DNA of 64,000 nucleotides, taken from BM506 sp031581485 (GTDB lineage Bacteria; Desulfobacterota; Desulfobulbia; Desulfobulbales; SURF-16). The stretch lies in contig JAVLBA010000002.1 in the NCBI GenBank assembly GCA_031581485.1, positions 7,404 to 71,403 on the forward strand, given 5' to 3'. The position numbers and the translations under genes were made by a program. The notes under the pieces were generated by a model. That model searched no databases and was not told the DNA's origin. It saw only the letters and a list, made by a program, of their open reading frames with translations. This document shows positions 17,993 to 26,504 of the stretch, one piece after another (position 1 is the first letter of the stretch; each line of letters starts with the position of its first letter).

Positions 17993-18373
17993 ATGCCGGC
18001 TGATAAGACCATGAAAGTCCTGGTTGTTGATGATTTTGCCACCATGCGGCGCATTGTCAAAAACATCCTCACCCAATTGGGATATAAGAACATCATTGAG
18101 GCCGATGATGGCGCCAGTGCCGTTGAAATGCTCAAAAATGAAAAGGTGGGCATGATCATTTCCGACTGGAACATGCCCAAGATGACGGGTCTGGAACTGC
18201 TTAAACATGTGCGGGCCGACGCCGCATTGGCCGCCACCCCCTTCATCATGGTAACGGCGGAGGCCCAGCAGGATAATATTATTCTTGCGGTAAAGGCCAA
18301 GGTAAGCCAGTACATCGTCAAGCCCTTTACAGCGGAAACCCTTGGTGAAAAAATTGATAAGGTATTCAGCTAA
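17993..18373 (+). CDS. cheY: Chemotaxis response regulator CheY
   Basis: 126 aa single receiver domain. The acidic pair is in VLVVDDF, the phosphorylation Asp is in MIISDWNMPKMTGLELL, the conserved Thr is in IMVTAEAQ and the Lys in YIVKPF. These are CheY-specific contexts, including DWNMP and the VKPFTAETL end. It binds FliM when phosphorylated. RBS GAGGAAAAACC precedes the ATG. No cheA, cheW or receptor gene is in this window, so the kinase acts from elsewhere. Confidence 0.95.
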   Translation: MPADKTMKVLVVDDFATMRRIVKNILTQLGYKNIIEADDGASAVEMLKNEKVGMIISDWNMPKMTGLELLKHVRADAALAATPFIMVTAEAQQDNIILAVKAKVSQYIVKPFTAETLGEKIDKVFS

Positions 18374-18388
18374 CCAGTGCCCCCCTCC

Positions 18389-19297
18389 ATGACCCCTTCT
18401 CCAGAGAACCCTTCCCCACAGGCCCCCTTAACCGACCTTGACAATGACCTGGGCGATGATTGGGAATCCGCCTTTCAGGCTGAAGAGTTCATGATCTCCC
18501 CCGAGGATGAACCCTCGGATTTCTTCCTCCTTGACGAAAACGAACCTGACAGCAACGAAGACATTGCCGACCTCTTCAGCGAGCCAGAGGATGGCAACAA
18601 AGAAAAAAGCAGTGCAGCCGCCCAGCCGGCAGCGGCGGACAGCGACGGGGAAGGCCGCCCTGTCCGGGCATTCCCCAATGGCCTGCAGATCCTGGCAGCC
18701 TCCCTGCTCCAGCTGGTGCAGGGCCGCCCCCGGCAACGGCTGGTGATCACTACCCTGGCCGGGGCCATTACCCTCCTGGTGGCCGCCACCTTATTCTTTC
18801 GAGCAACCGATGGCCAGAACATGGCCAGCGCCCCACTTCCTGTTACCGCCACCTCTCTCCCTCAGAAAAGCAGCAGCATGGAACCTCCTGCGCCCCAGCA
18901 GAGCCCCAAGGGGGCCCCACCATCAGAGCCGGCCGTGATGCCGGAAACAGTGCAACAGCAATGGCAACTCCCCACCTTTGTCATTGTGGCCGGTGATGAC
19001 AGCAAGGTCGAGATCATTGTCAACATCGATCTTATTCTCACCGCCAACCTTGCCAAGGGCCAGACCCTTCCCGACGACAAACAGATATTTACGCGCGATA
19101 TTATTTATCAATTTTACGCCAACCGGCCCGCCTATGAACTCAAACGGTACGCCCTGGCCCGCGGCGACATGATCAGCCAGCTCCAGGCCTGGCTCAACAG
19201 GCAGTGGCAAAACAACCCCTTTGAGACCATTATCTTTTCCCGCTATGAAGTCATCCAGACTTCCCCCCCTCTCAATCAAAAAGTTACATTCATGTAA
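18389..19297 (+). CDS. Single-span membrane protein with FliL-like C-terminal region, function unknown
   Basis: About 302 aa (a GTG at 18377 is an alternative start). Residues 1-90 are very acidic and disordered. A membrane span follows (LVITTLAGAITLLVAATLFF, about residues 119-138), then a Pro/Ser/Gln-rich linker. The final domain of about 95 residues has VEIIVNIDLILTANLAKGQ, FTRDIIYQFYANRPAYEL and a terminal FSRYEVI. The plan of short-span anchor, linker and small periplasmic domain with a helix reading RDII matches FliL, and the gene closes the flagellar block right after cheY. I infer a motor-associated FliL-like protein; I do not recognise a named family. Confidence 0.6.
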   Translation: MTPSPENPSPQAPLTDLDNDLGDDWESAFQAEEFMISPEDEPSDFFLLDENEPDSNEDIADLFSEPEDGNKEKSSAAAQPAAADSDGEGRPVRAFPNGLQILAASLLQLVQGRPRQRLVITTLAGAITLLVAATLFFRATDGQNMASAPLPVTATSLPQKSSSMEPPAPQQSPKGAPPSEPAVMPETVQQQWQLPTFVIVAGDDSKVEIIVNIDLILTANLAKGQTLPDDKQIFTRDIIYQFYANRPAYELKRYALARGDMISQLQAWLNRQWQNNPFETIIFSRYEVIQTSPPLNQKVTFM

Positions 19298-19404
19298 CAA
19301 AAATGCTCCCCTGTGCCATTATTGTCATAATAGAGCCCAAGGTCCCCTTCAGCCAGTTTCGCCAAAACAACGCCAAACCAGGGCGTTATCTTTGTTTTGT
19401 CCTG

Positions 19405-19420
19405 TGGCACCTTTCTTGCT
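19405..19420 (+). promoter_or_regulatory. Consensus sigma-54 promoter upstream of glnD
   Basis: TGGCAC at 19405-19410, CTTTC, then TTGCT at 19416-19420 is an exact match to the sigma-54 -24/-12 consensus. It would start transcription near 19431, leaving a leader of about 90 bases before glnD. Sigma-54 with NtrC is the classical nitrogen-limitation switch, which suits a uridylyltransferase gene. Confidence 0.75.
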
Positions 19421-19520
19421 TTCTTCAATATAAGAAACAGAAAAAGTTTTCTAGAGGAATTAAAGGATACCGGCAATAAAGAATGGCCTCCTCCTTTCCC
19501 ACTGATCCACCAGACAGATA

Positions 19521-22052
19521 ATGAATTCGAAACTACGTGCAAAACGAGAGGCCCTGGAGGCCTTATGGCAGAAAGGGGTAAGCGGCCAGGCCCTTCTTGC
19601 TGAACATACCAAGCTCATCGACGACTTTCTGGGCCAGATATTTGCCGAGCACCAGGGGGAGACCGACAACATGGCCCTGGTGGCCCTGGGCGGTTATGGG
19701 CGCCAGGAACTCTTCCCTTTCTCCGATATCGACCTGCTGCTGCTCCACCGAAACGAGACCCAGGATCACCTCACCCAGGTGGCTGAGGCGGTTTTTTATC
19801 CGCTCTGGGATGCCGGCCTTGAGGTGGGGCACGGAGTGCGCACCGTGGATATCTGCCTGGAGGACGCCAGGAACGACTTCTACTTTCAGGTCTCCCTTCT
19901 TGATGCCCGGCTGGTGGCCGGCTCTGCGCCCCTCTTTGCTGATCTGCTGGCCAGATTCAACCGCCTCTTTGTCCACGGCCAGCGCAAAGAATTTCTGGAG
20001 ACCATGCTCAGCCACTGCCGACTGCGGCACCAGCGATTCGGCAACCACACCTATCTCTTGGAGCCCCACATCAAAGAGAGCCGGGGCGGGTTCCGTGATG
20101 TCCAGGCCATGCTCTGGCTGGCCCAGGTGGTCTTTGGCCTCCACGACCTGAACGCCATGGAGAACTCGGCCCTGCTCAGCCGCGAAGACCGGCAAAAATT
20201 CGAAGAGGCCATAAACGCCCTCATCCGTATCCGTAACCGCCTTCATTACATCAGTGGCCGCAAAAACGACCAGCTCTTCTTCGAGCACCAGGAAGAGATG
20301 GCCGATGCCTTTGGTTACCAAAACACCAAGGCCATGCTCGGGGTTGAGCTCTTCATGCGGGAGGTGCATAACCATCTGCAGTCCATCGCCGTGATCACCG
20401 ACCTCTTTTTCGAGCATGTCCGGGATGTGGTGGGCCTCAGCCGTGCCACCGTGCAAGACCGGCGCCTGGAACCGGGGATTGCCGTGCGTCAGGGACGCAT
20501 CCAGATCATTGCGCCTGACCTTATCCAGCAGCGGCCCCACCTGCTGATGCGGGTCTTTGCCCACTCCAGCGCCACCGGAGTTGCCATCCATCACAACACC
20601 AAGACCCTGATCAGCCAAAACGTGGAGATGATCAATGCCAAGGCCTGTAAGTCCAAACGGCTAGCCAAGGCCTTTCTCGCCATTCTCATGGCCCCCAAGG
20701 CTCAGGATGTCCTCAGCGATATGCTGGAGACAGGCCTGCTCTCCGCCTATATTCCGGAGTTCGAACATCTGGAGTCCCTGGCCCAGCATGACGTCTATCA
20801 TGTCTACACAGTGGACCGCCACCTCCTGCAATGCGTTCAGGAACTCAGCCTCCTGAAGAGGGAGAAGGCCGCGCTCTTCCAGACCCTGGCCGGGCCCGCT
20901 CTTCTTTTTCTGGCCGGCCTTCTGCATGACATCGGCAAGGGCACCAACCATGACCATGCCGAATATGGCGCTGAGCTGGTTGTCCTTATCGGCAGGCGCC
21001 TCCATCTTCAGGAGGAGGAGATCAACACCCTCTCCTTCCTGGTCCGCAATCATCTCTACCTCTCCCGGATTGCCCTGCGCCGCGACATTGACGATGAAGA
21101 CCTCATCCTGGAGTGCTCCGCCCATATTGAGGATCCGGAGCGGCTGGCCATGCTCTACCTCCTCACCATTGCCGATGCCCGGGCCACCGGCCCCACCATG
21201 TTCACGGAATGGAAGGCCGCCCTCTACCTGGAGCTGTATCTGAAGATCGCCCATATCCTTGATCAAGGCGAGCGCCCGGCACCGGACCGCCGACAGGCGG
21301 CGAGCTGGCGGCGGGAACAACTCACCCCCCTTGCCAAAGAAATCGCCCTTGGATTTGATCTCGATATCCTCTCCACGGATTATCTTCTCTCCTTTACCAT
21401 TGAGGAGGTTGCCATGCACATCAAGCATCATGGCAGCGGCAGCCTTGACAAGGACCAGACCGTGGTGGAGGCCGCAGACCAAGGTGACCACTGGAGCATT
21501 CTGGTCATGTCCAAGGACAGAGCAGGTCTCTTAAACCGCCTCTGCGGCGTCTTGGCCCTCCATAACATCAAGGTACTGGCTGCCAAGATTTTCACCTGGG
21601 CAGACGGGACCGCCGTGGATGTCCTCCAGGCCACCTCAGCACTGCGCAATGCCTTTGCCGACCAGAACTGGCAGGCCTTTCAGAAAGATCTTGACCTGGC
21701 CCTCCATTACCGGCTCGGCCTGGCCCACCGGCTGAGCCGAAAAGGAGTGCCCCTGGGCCGGGGGACCAGGCCGAAGAAGGGAAAAAAGGGGTCAACCAGG
21801 GTGACCATTGAGCCGGATGGCACAGCCGACTACAGCATCATTGAGGTTTTTGCCGAGGAGAAGCCCAGCCTGCTTTACAATATCACCCGCACCCTGGCAG
21901 ATTTCGGCATTGCAACCTATCGGGCCCAGATCGGCAGTCAGGCGGATCAGGCCGTTGATGTCTTTTATGTGCTGGATCATGAAGGGGCGAAAATAAAGGA
22001 TCCCTTTTTCCTCAAGGAAATTCGCAGGAGCCTGGTCCATGCCGCCGATTAA
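19521..22052 (+). CDS. glnD: [Protein-PII] uridylyltransferase/uridylyl-removing enzyme GlnD
   Basis: 843 aa with the full domain order. A nucleotidyltransferase comes first (GGYGRQELFPFSDIDLLLLH, residues 57-76), then the GlnD linker helices, an HD phosphohydrolase (LLHDIGKGTNHDHAEYG, about residue 468) and two ACT domains from about residues 655 and 770. GlnD senses glutamine and uridylylates PII (GlnB/GlnK) when nitrogen is short. It is followed by glnA. No PII gene is within the window. The ATG has little Shine-Dalgarno sequence. The length is slightly under the 890 aa of enterobacterial GlnD but complete. Confidence 0.96.
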   Translation: MNSKLRAKREALEALWQKGVSGQALLAEHTKLIDDFLGQIFAEHQGETDNMALVALGGYGRQELFPFSDIDLLLLHRNETQDHLTQVAEAVFYPLWDAGLEVGHGVRTVDICLEDARNDFYFQVSLLDARLVAGSAPLFADLLARFNRLFVHGQRKEFLETMLSHCRLRHQRFGNHTYLLEPHIKESRGGFRDVQAMLWLAQVVFGLHDLNAMENSALLSREDRQKFEEAINALIRIRNRLHYISGRKNDQLFFEHQEEMADAFGYQNTKAMLGVELFMREVHNHLQSIAVITDLFFEHVRDVVGLSRATVQDRRLEPGIAVRQGRIQIIAPDLIQQRPHLLMRVFAHSSATGVAIHHNTKTLISQNVEMINAKACKSKRLAKAFLAILMAPKAQDVLSDMLETGLLSAYIPEFEHLESLAQHDVYHVYTVDRHLLQCVQELSLLKREKAALFQTLAGPALLFLAGLLHDIGKGTNHDHAEYGAELVVLIGRRLHLQEEEINTLSFLVRNHLYLSRIALRRDIDDEDLILECSAHIEDPERLAMLYLLTIADARATGPTMFTEWKAALYLELYLKIAHILDQGERPAPDRRQAASWRREQLTPLAKEIALGFDLDILSTDYLLSFTIEEVAMHIKHHGSGSLDKDQTVVEAADQGDHWSILVMSKDRAGLLNRLCGVLALHNIKVLAAKIFTWADGTAVDVLQATSALRNAFADQNWQAFQKDLDLALHYRLGLAHRLSRKGVPLGRGTRPKKGKKGSTRVTIEPDGTADYSIIEVFAEEKPSLLYNITRTLADFGIATYRAQIGSQADQAVDVFYVLDHEGAKIKDPFFLKEIRRSLVHAAD

Positions 22053-22176
22053 AAAGCCCTGACACCCCAGAAAAATGTATTTTTTTTACAAGAGGATAGT
22101 TTACAAAAAACATACTGACCGCAGGGGCAAAATGGTAAGATCCTGCCTGAATGTTTAAAAAAGACAAAATAGTGTG

Positions 22177-22203
22177 CTGACACAGGCAGCATATGTCTAT
22201 AAT
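22177..22203 (+). promoter_or_regulatory. Possible sigma-70 promoter for glnA
   Basis: CTGACA at 22177-22182 and a perfect TATAAT at 22198-22203, 15 bases apart. The short spacer makes it a weak call. The -10 is 42 bases before the glnA ATG. No sigma-54 site is seen between glnD and glnA. Confidence 0.4.
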
Positions 22204-22245
22204 AACTACTTCTGCCACCTCAACTCTTTACTTGGAGAAACGATC

Positions 22246-23574
22246 ATGACAAAAGACGACATCTTGAAAATTGTCGAAAAAGAGAAAATCAACTTCTTCC
22301 GCATGCAGTTCATTGATGTGAACGGTTTCCAGAAGAACGTCGCCATCCCCCGCAGCCAGCTGGAAAAGGCCCTGGATGGCAAGATCATGTTTGACGGCTC
22401 TTCCATTGACGGCTTTGCCCGCATCGACGAATCCGACATGTTCCTCAAACCTGACTTTGACACCTTTGTCATCCTGCCCTGGCGGAACAAGGAAGGCATT
22501 GCCGCTGCCCGGTTGATCTGCGATGTCCACCTGCCTGACGGCACGCCCTATGAAGGTTGCCCCCGTGTTGCCCTGAAAAAGAGTCTGGCCGCTGCCAAAG
22601 AGATGGGCTACGTCATGAACATCGGCACCGAAGCGGAGTTCTTCCTCTTTGAACGAGATGAAAACGGCAACTCAACCACCATCACCAATGATACGGCCGG
22701 CTACTTTGCCCTGGACCCGGAAGATCTCGGCAATGACTGTCGTCGTGAAATCATTGAAGTCCTGGAGGCAATGGACTTCGAGATTGAGGCCTCGCACCAT
22801 GAGGTGGCTGAAGGTCAGCATGAGGTCAACTTCAAGTATTCCGACGCCCTCACCGCCTGCGACAACACCGTGACCTTCAAGTGGGTTGTGAAGGCCATTG
22901 CCAAAAAATATAATCTGCATGCCACCTTTATGCCCAAGCCCATCTTCGGCATCAACGGTTCCGGAATGCACACCAACCAGTCCCTCTTTCACCTGGACGG
23001 CAGCAATGCCTTCGAGGATACCCAAGACCCCAAGGGGCTGAGCCCCGTCGCCTATAAGTATATCGCCGGCATCATTAAAAATGCCCGGGGCTTTGCCGCT
23101 GTCACCAACCCGCTGGTCAACTCCTACAAGCGTCTGGTGCCGGGCTATGAGGCCCCTGTTTATGTGGCCTGGTCCGCCTCCAACCGTTCCGCCCTGGTTC
23201 GTATTCCGGCCAGCCGCGGCCTGGGCACCCGTGTTGAGGTCCGCTGTCCGGATCCCACCTGCAACCCCTACCTGGCGGTGGCCATGATGCTCAACTCCGG
23301 CTTGGACGGTCTCAGGAACGACCTGCCCATGCCAAAATCGGTTGACGTCAACATCTTTGCCATGACCCAGGAAGAAAAAGACCTGGCCGGCATTGCCAGC
23401 CTGCCGGGCACCCTTACCGAGGCCCTTGATGAGTTTGAGGCCAACCCCATTGCCAAAGAGACCCTGGGCAACCATATTTTCACGAAATACCTGGAAGGCA
23501 AGCGCAAGGAATGGGATAATTATCGGATGTCCGTTACCTGCTGGGAGATCGACAACTACCTTGATCTCTACTAA
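22246..23574 (+). CDS. glnA: Glutamine synthetase type I (alpha subtype)
   Basis: 442 aa from the ATG at 22246 (TTGGAGA box); the frame is open from 22174. It catalyses ATP-dependent condensation of ammonia and glutamate. Signatures: FFRMQFIDVNGFQKNVAIP and MFDGSSIDGF at the N-terminus, EAEFFLF, the substrate motif KPIFGINGSGMHTNQS and SNRSALVRIP. Length and these blocks match the GSI-alpha branch (Bacillus type). The adenylylation Tyr context NLYDLPPEE of GSI-beta is absent; the corresponding stretch reads VNIFAMTQEEKDLAGIASLP. Control by adenylylation is therefore unlikely, even though glnD is next door. Confidence 0.96.
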   Translation: MTKDDILKIVEKEKINFFRMQFIDVNGFQKNVAIPRSQLEKALDGKIMFDGSSIDGFARIDESDMFLKPDFDTFVILPWRNKEGIAAARLICDVHLPDGTPYEGCPRVALKKSLAAAKEMGYVMNIGTEAEFFLFERDENGNSTTITNDTAGYFALDPEDLGNDCRREIIEVLEAMDFEIEASHHEVAEGQHEVNFKYSDALTACDNTVTFKWVVKAIAKKYNLHATFMPKPIFGINGSGMHTNQSLFHLDGSNAFEDTQDPKGLSPVAYKYIAGIIKNARGFAAVTNPLVNSYKRLVPGYEAPVYVAWSASNRSALVRIPASRGLGTRVEVRCPDPTCNPYLAVAMMLNSGLDGLRNDLPMPKSVDVNIFAMTQEEKDLAGIASLPGTLTEALDEFEANPIAKETLGNHIFTKYLEGKRKEWDNYRMSVTCWEIDNYLDLY

Positions 23575-23606
23575 CAAGAACCCTTCCGTTGCCGTTATAA
23601 CCAGCT

Positions 23607-23646
23607 AAAAAAGCCCGGGGCCTCTTTGAGGCCCCGGGCTTTTTTT
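23607..23646 (+). terminator. Strong rho-independent terminator after glnA
   Basis: An 18-bp stem made of A6-GCCCGGGGCCTC and its complement, with a TTT loop and a T tract on the plus strand. It ends the glnD-glnA unit 32 bases past glnA. The A/T symmetry makes it usable in both directions. Confidence 0.93.
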
Positions 23647-23672
23647 ATCAAGATCAGCAGGCAATCATCCCC

Positions 23673-24512
23673 ATGCTCCCCCATACCTTTCTCCACATCT
23701 CAGGCATTGGCAAAAAAACAGAGGCAGAGATCTGGCAGGCCGGCATACTCGAGTGGCAGGCCTTCACGGCCCCGGCCACAGCGGCCCTGCGCCCGGCTAC
23801 CTGCCGCCTGGTGGAAAACCATCTGGCCAGGCAACCCCCTGGCGCCCTGGCCACCCCCTCCTATTTTCACCACCTGCTGCCGGCCAGCCAGCACTGGCGC
23901 CTCTTCCCCCATTTCCGGGACAAGACCGCCTTCATCGATATCGAGACCACCGGCATCAACAGAGAACAATGCGCCATCACCACCATTGCCCTCTATGACG
24001 GCCATGAGATATTCACCTTTGTCCAGGGCGACAACCTCGACCGTTTTCCAGAACTGCTTGCCAGGTACGAGGTGATTGTCACCTATAGCGGCAAAGGCTT
24101 TGATGTCCCGATCCTGGAACGTTATTTCCGGATGAAGATTTCCCAGGCCCACCTGGACCTGCGCCCCATTCTCGCCGCCATCGGCTGCAAAGGCGGCCTC
24201 AAGGGTTGCGAACGCCAGCTCGGCATTGAGCGCGCTGACCTGCAGGGGGTAAGCGGCCGTGACGCCGTTCTTCTCTGGCATGCGTACAGGCGCAGCGGCC
24301 AGCTGAAATTTCTCCACACCCTCCTGGCCTACAATATCGCCGACACCATCAACCTGGAAGCCCTGATGGTGATCGCCTATAATGAGCATATTAGGGCCAC
24401 ACCCTTGCGGCAGCACAACGCCCTCGCCATGCCGGAGCAGCCCCCCAGCCCTTTCCAGGCAGATCGTGCCCTGATCAACCGTCTCCATAGGGGCGGGATT
24501 TTCTACAGATAA
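23673..24512 (+). CDS. YprB-like ribonuclease H-fold 3'-5' exonuclease domain protein
   Basis: 279 aa. The first 30 residues (FLHISGIGKKTEAEIWQAGI) resemble a helix-hairpin-helix-like segment. The core is a DEDD exonuclease fold: FIDIETTGI (Asp, Glu), then VTYSGKGFDVPIL (Asp), then YNIADTINLEALM (final Asp). This is the YprB/DnaQ-like RNase H superfamily pattern; the natural substrate is not known. The 3' end overlaps the convergent smr gene by 10 bases. Confidence 0.85.
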   Translation: MLPHTFLHISGIGKKTEAEIWQAGILEWQAFTAPATAALRPATCRLVENHLARQPPGALATPSYFHHLLPASQHWRLFPHFRDKTAFIDIETTGINREQCAITTIALYDGHEIFTFVQGDNLDRFPELLARYEVIVTYSGKGFDVPILERYFRMKISQAHLDLRPILAAIGCKGGLKGCERQLGIERADLQGVSGRDAVLLWHAYRRSGQLKFLHTLLAYNIADTINLEALMVIAYNEHIRATPLRQHNALAMPEQPPSPFQADRALINRLHRGGIFYR

Positions 24513-24991
24513 ACAAAAAGGGCGCCGCTTCTGCTCTTCACCTTCCTCTCCCACCGGAAGGCGGCAATAGCCCCCTCCTTCCTCAGAAGGGCGAGCTGCA
24601 ATTCGATGAGATCGGGCAACACGGCCTTGCCCCCCGGCGAGTGAAGACCCTTGCCGGTAATAATCCGCACCTTTTTCACGCCCCGCCGCCCTGCCTCCTC
24701 AAGAAAGTGCTGGGTCTTCACCTCTGCCTCCAGCGCGGTACAGCCATGAAGATCCAGGGTCTCCTGGGGCGGCAGAAAGCGTGGCAGGCCGGCCTCTCTC
24801 TGTTTTCTTTCATCCTCCGCCCTTCTTGCCGCCTGCCGCTGCAGGGCTCCCTCATCAAAGGATTCTCCGTCAAAAAGATCGGAGAAGGCGGCAGGCTCCT
24901 GAGCCCCCTCACCAAAGGGATACTGCTCGCCATGGAGCAGACGAATGCCGGTACCAGCCATTTTGCCGTCCTTATTTTTTCCTTTTGCCAT
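24503..24991 (-). CDS. Smr domain protein
   Basis: About 162 aa. The N-terminal half is charged and of low complexity (ARRAEDERKQREAG). The C-terminal half is an Smr domain with TLDLHGCTALEAEVKTQHFLEEA, then KKVRIITGKGLHSPGGKAVL: the LDLHG and TGKGxHS motifs of the MutS2-type endonuclease/DNA- or RNA-binding fold. Stand-alone Smr proteins include SmrB, which cleaves mRNA at collided ribosomes. ATG at 25027 (174 aa) is an alternative start. Confidence 0.88.
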   Translation of the reverse strand: MAKGKNKDGKMAGTGIRLLHGEQYPFGEGAQEPAAFSDLFDGESFDEGALQRQAARRAEDERKQREAGLPRFLPPQETLDLHGCTALEAEVKTQHFLEEAGRRGVKKVRIITGKGLHSPGGKAVLPDLIELQLALLRKEGAIAAFRWERKVKSRSGALFVYL

Positions 24992-25163
24992 GTTCACCAC
25001 TTCTTGGTTGACGCACTCGCTCCTCATCTTTTAGTCTCTTTGCCTATAATCATCATGGCTTAGCATAGGGCGTCGCATTTTTTTCAAGGGCTATCCCAGG
25101 CTGATCAGGGTCTCTCTATAAAAAGAGAGCAGGCAACCCAATCAACTTATTCCAGTGGACAAT

Positions 25164-25493
25164 ATGGCAAAAACTCCAGAGTATCAGCGTAAACATATAC
25201 GAACCAACTCCCTCAATCTCTCCTTTTTCTGCACCGACCCGGAGGACCACGTCCTGGCCCAGGGCATGGGGCGGACCCTGAACCTTTCCGAGAGCGGCAT
25301 TCTCCTGGAGTCCACCACGCGGTTGGAACCAGGTCAAGCCGTTGATATGGAAATTGCCCTGCAAAACGATCTCATAAACGCCCGCGGCGTTGTGGCCCAC
25401 TCCAGTGCAACGGACAGGGATCATTATCAAACCGGTCTTGAGTTCACCAAGATCAGCAGCGCGGACCTGGAGATTCTCAAAAAACATCTCTAA
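25164..25493 (+). CDS. PilZ domain protein
   Basis: 109 aa, essentially a single PilZ domain. The RxxxR c-di-GMP motif is seen in modified form as QRKHIR near residue 10, followed 30 residues later by LNLSESGILLES, the D/NxSxxG motif. A basic first motif and NxSxxG suggest c-di-GMP binding, although the first motif is spaced R-K-H-I-R rather than RxxxR with two arginines at either end. It lies alone and divergent from smr. Likely a small c-di-GMP receptor. Confidence 0.85.
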   Translation: MAKTPEYQRKHIRTNSLNLSFFCTDPEDHVLAQGMGRTLNLSESGILLESTTRLEPGQAVDMEIALQNDLINARGVVAHSSATDRDHYQTGLEFTKISSADLEILKKHL

Positions 25494-25514
25494 AAAAGAG
25501 GCCGGCACCCCTTT

Positions 25515-26297
25515 TCAAAAACCACCAGGGAGAGAAACCTTGGTGGTTTTTTTATGGCCCCTTCTCTGTTCCGGCAAGATCCCCCTCTTTAGGGCGCCAC
25601 CGGATGAATGGAACCAGGCCGCAGTGGCATTGGGATCAGAAAGGATCGGTCTGGCGCGGGGCACCTTCAGGGTTAGAGGTTCATAAGGGGTTGTCACAGC
25701 GACCAGACCCCGCCCTTCCAGCTTGACGCAAAAGAGGCCGCTGGCCATCACATTGCTCCCCTGGTTCCTCATCTTGATATCCCAGGTGATGGAATCCTCA
25801 AAGGCCAGCAGATCATTGCCATTAACAAAGACGGCCTCCTGGTTGAGCTTCAAGATGGAAATCTGTTTGCCGGCATCAGCCAGAAAGAGTCGCCCCGCAC
25901 CTTCGGCCCTGACCAGGAAAAACCATTGGCCGGACAAGACTTTTTTGATAAATTTATAAATTCCATGGCCTAAGATTGAAGGCCGGGCCAGGATGATATC
26001 GCCATCCCAAGAAACCATGGATCCCCTCTTGAGCCAGACCAGACCCCGAAGGGTGATCCGCAACAGACGATCACCTTCCAGCTCAAAAAAGCTCTGCCCT
26101 TGGCCGGGCTCAGGCGCCCTGATCTCTTTGACAAATTGAGCTAGGGAGGAGTCTTCCTGTTCCGGAGGCGCTGCCCCATCCCCGCCGGCCGTCGGCCGGG
26201 GGATATGTTTTCCACAGGACAAACAGGTGATTTTCTTACCACCATCCTTATCCACCACCGGGCGCTGCACACCGCAGTGGGGGCAATATAACTGCAT
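25515..26297 (-). CDS. Zinc-ribbon plus AIM24-like domain protein
   Basis: 260 aa. An N-terminal zinc ribbon (YCPHCGVQ, then CLSCGKH, about residues 4-29) is followed by a charged linker and an all-beta domain of about 170 residues. That domain has FFELEGDRLLRITLRG, GSMVSWDGDIILARPS and the end VAVTTPYEPLTLKV, which are AIM24/TspM family landmarks. AIM24-type proteins form barrels of unknown biochemical role in bacteria. The last 12 codons lie inside the terminator hairpin. There is a 207-base gap between its start and the divergent outer-membrane gene. Confidence 0.75.
   Translation of the reverse strand: MQLYCPHCGVQRPVVDKDGGKKITCLSCGKHIPRPTAGGDGAAPPEQEDSSLAQFVKEIRAPEPGQGQSFFELEGDRLLRITLRGLVWLKRGSMVSWDGDIILARPSILGHGIYKFIKKVLSGQWFFLVRAEGAGRLFLADAGKQISILKLNQEAVFVNGNDLLAFEDSITWDIKMRNQGSNVMASGLFCVKLEGRGLVAVTTPYEPLTLKVPRARPILSDPNATAAWFHSSGGALKRGILPEQRRGHKKTTKVSLPGGF
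25517..25551. terminator. Bidirectional terminator between convergent pilZ and AIM24 genes
   Basis: AAAAACCACCA at 25517-25527 pairs perfectly with TGGTGGTTTTT at 25541-25551 around a 13-base loop, with T tracts in both readings. On the minus strand the hairpin is formed by the last coding codons of the AIM24 gene. Confidence 0.88.
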
Positions 26298-26425
26298 AAT
26301 ATCCTCTTTTTATCTCTGATATTGCCCAAGGAACAAGAAGGCAGAATCAGCATCAGAAAGCCAAACCAGCCCGTTTTTCAGTCTATGCCATGCAACCAGC
26401 AGGTGCCACTTATTTCGATCTGCCC

Positions 26426-26454
26426 TTGACAACTCCTGCCCCTTCTAAGATATT
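26426..26454 (+). promoter_or_regulatory. Sigma-70-type promoter for the beta-barrel gene
   Basis: A perfect TTGACA at 26426-26431, 17 bases, then GATATT at 26449-26454 (4 of 6 matches). The -10 lies 50 bases before the ATG at 26505. Confidence 0.55.
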
Positions 26455-26504
26455 GAACAATTCCTCTGCCTGCTGCACTTTGCAACCCTTACCAAGGAAC
26501 ATCC

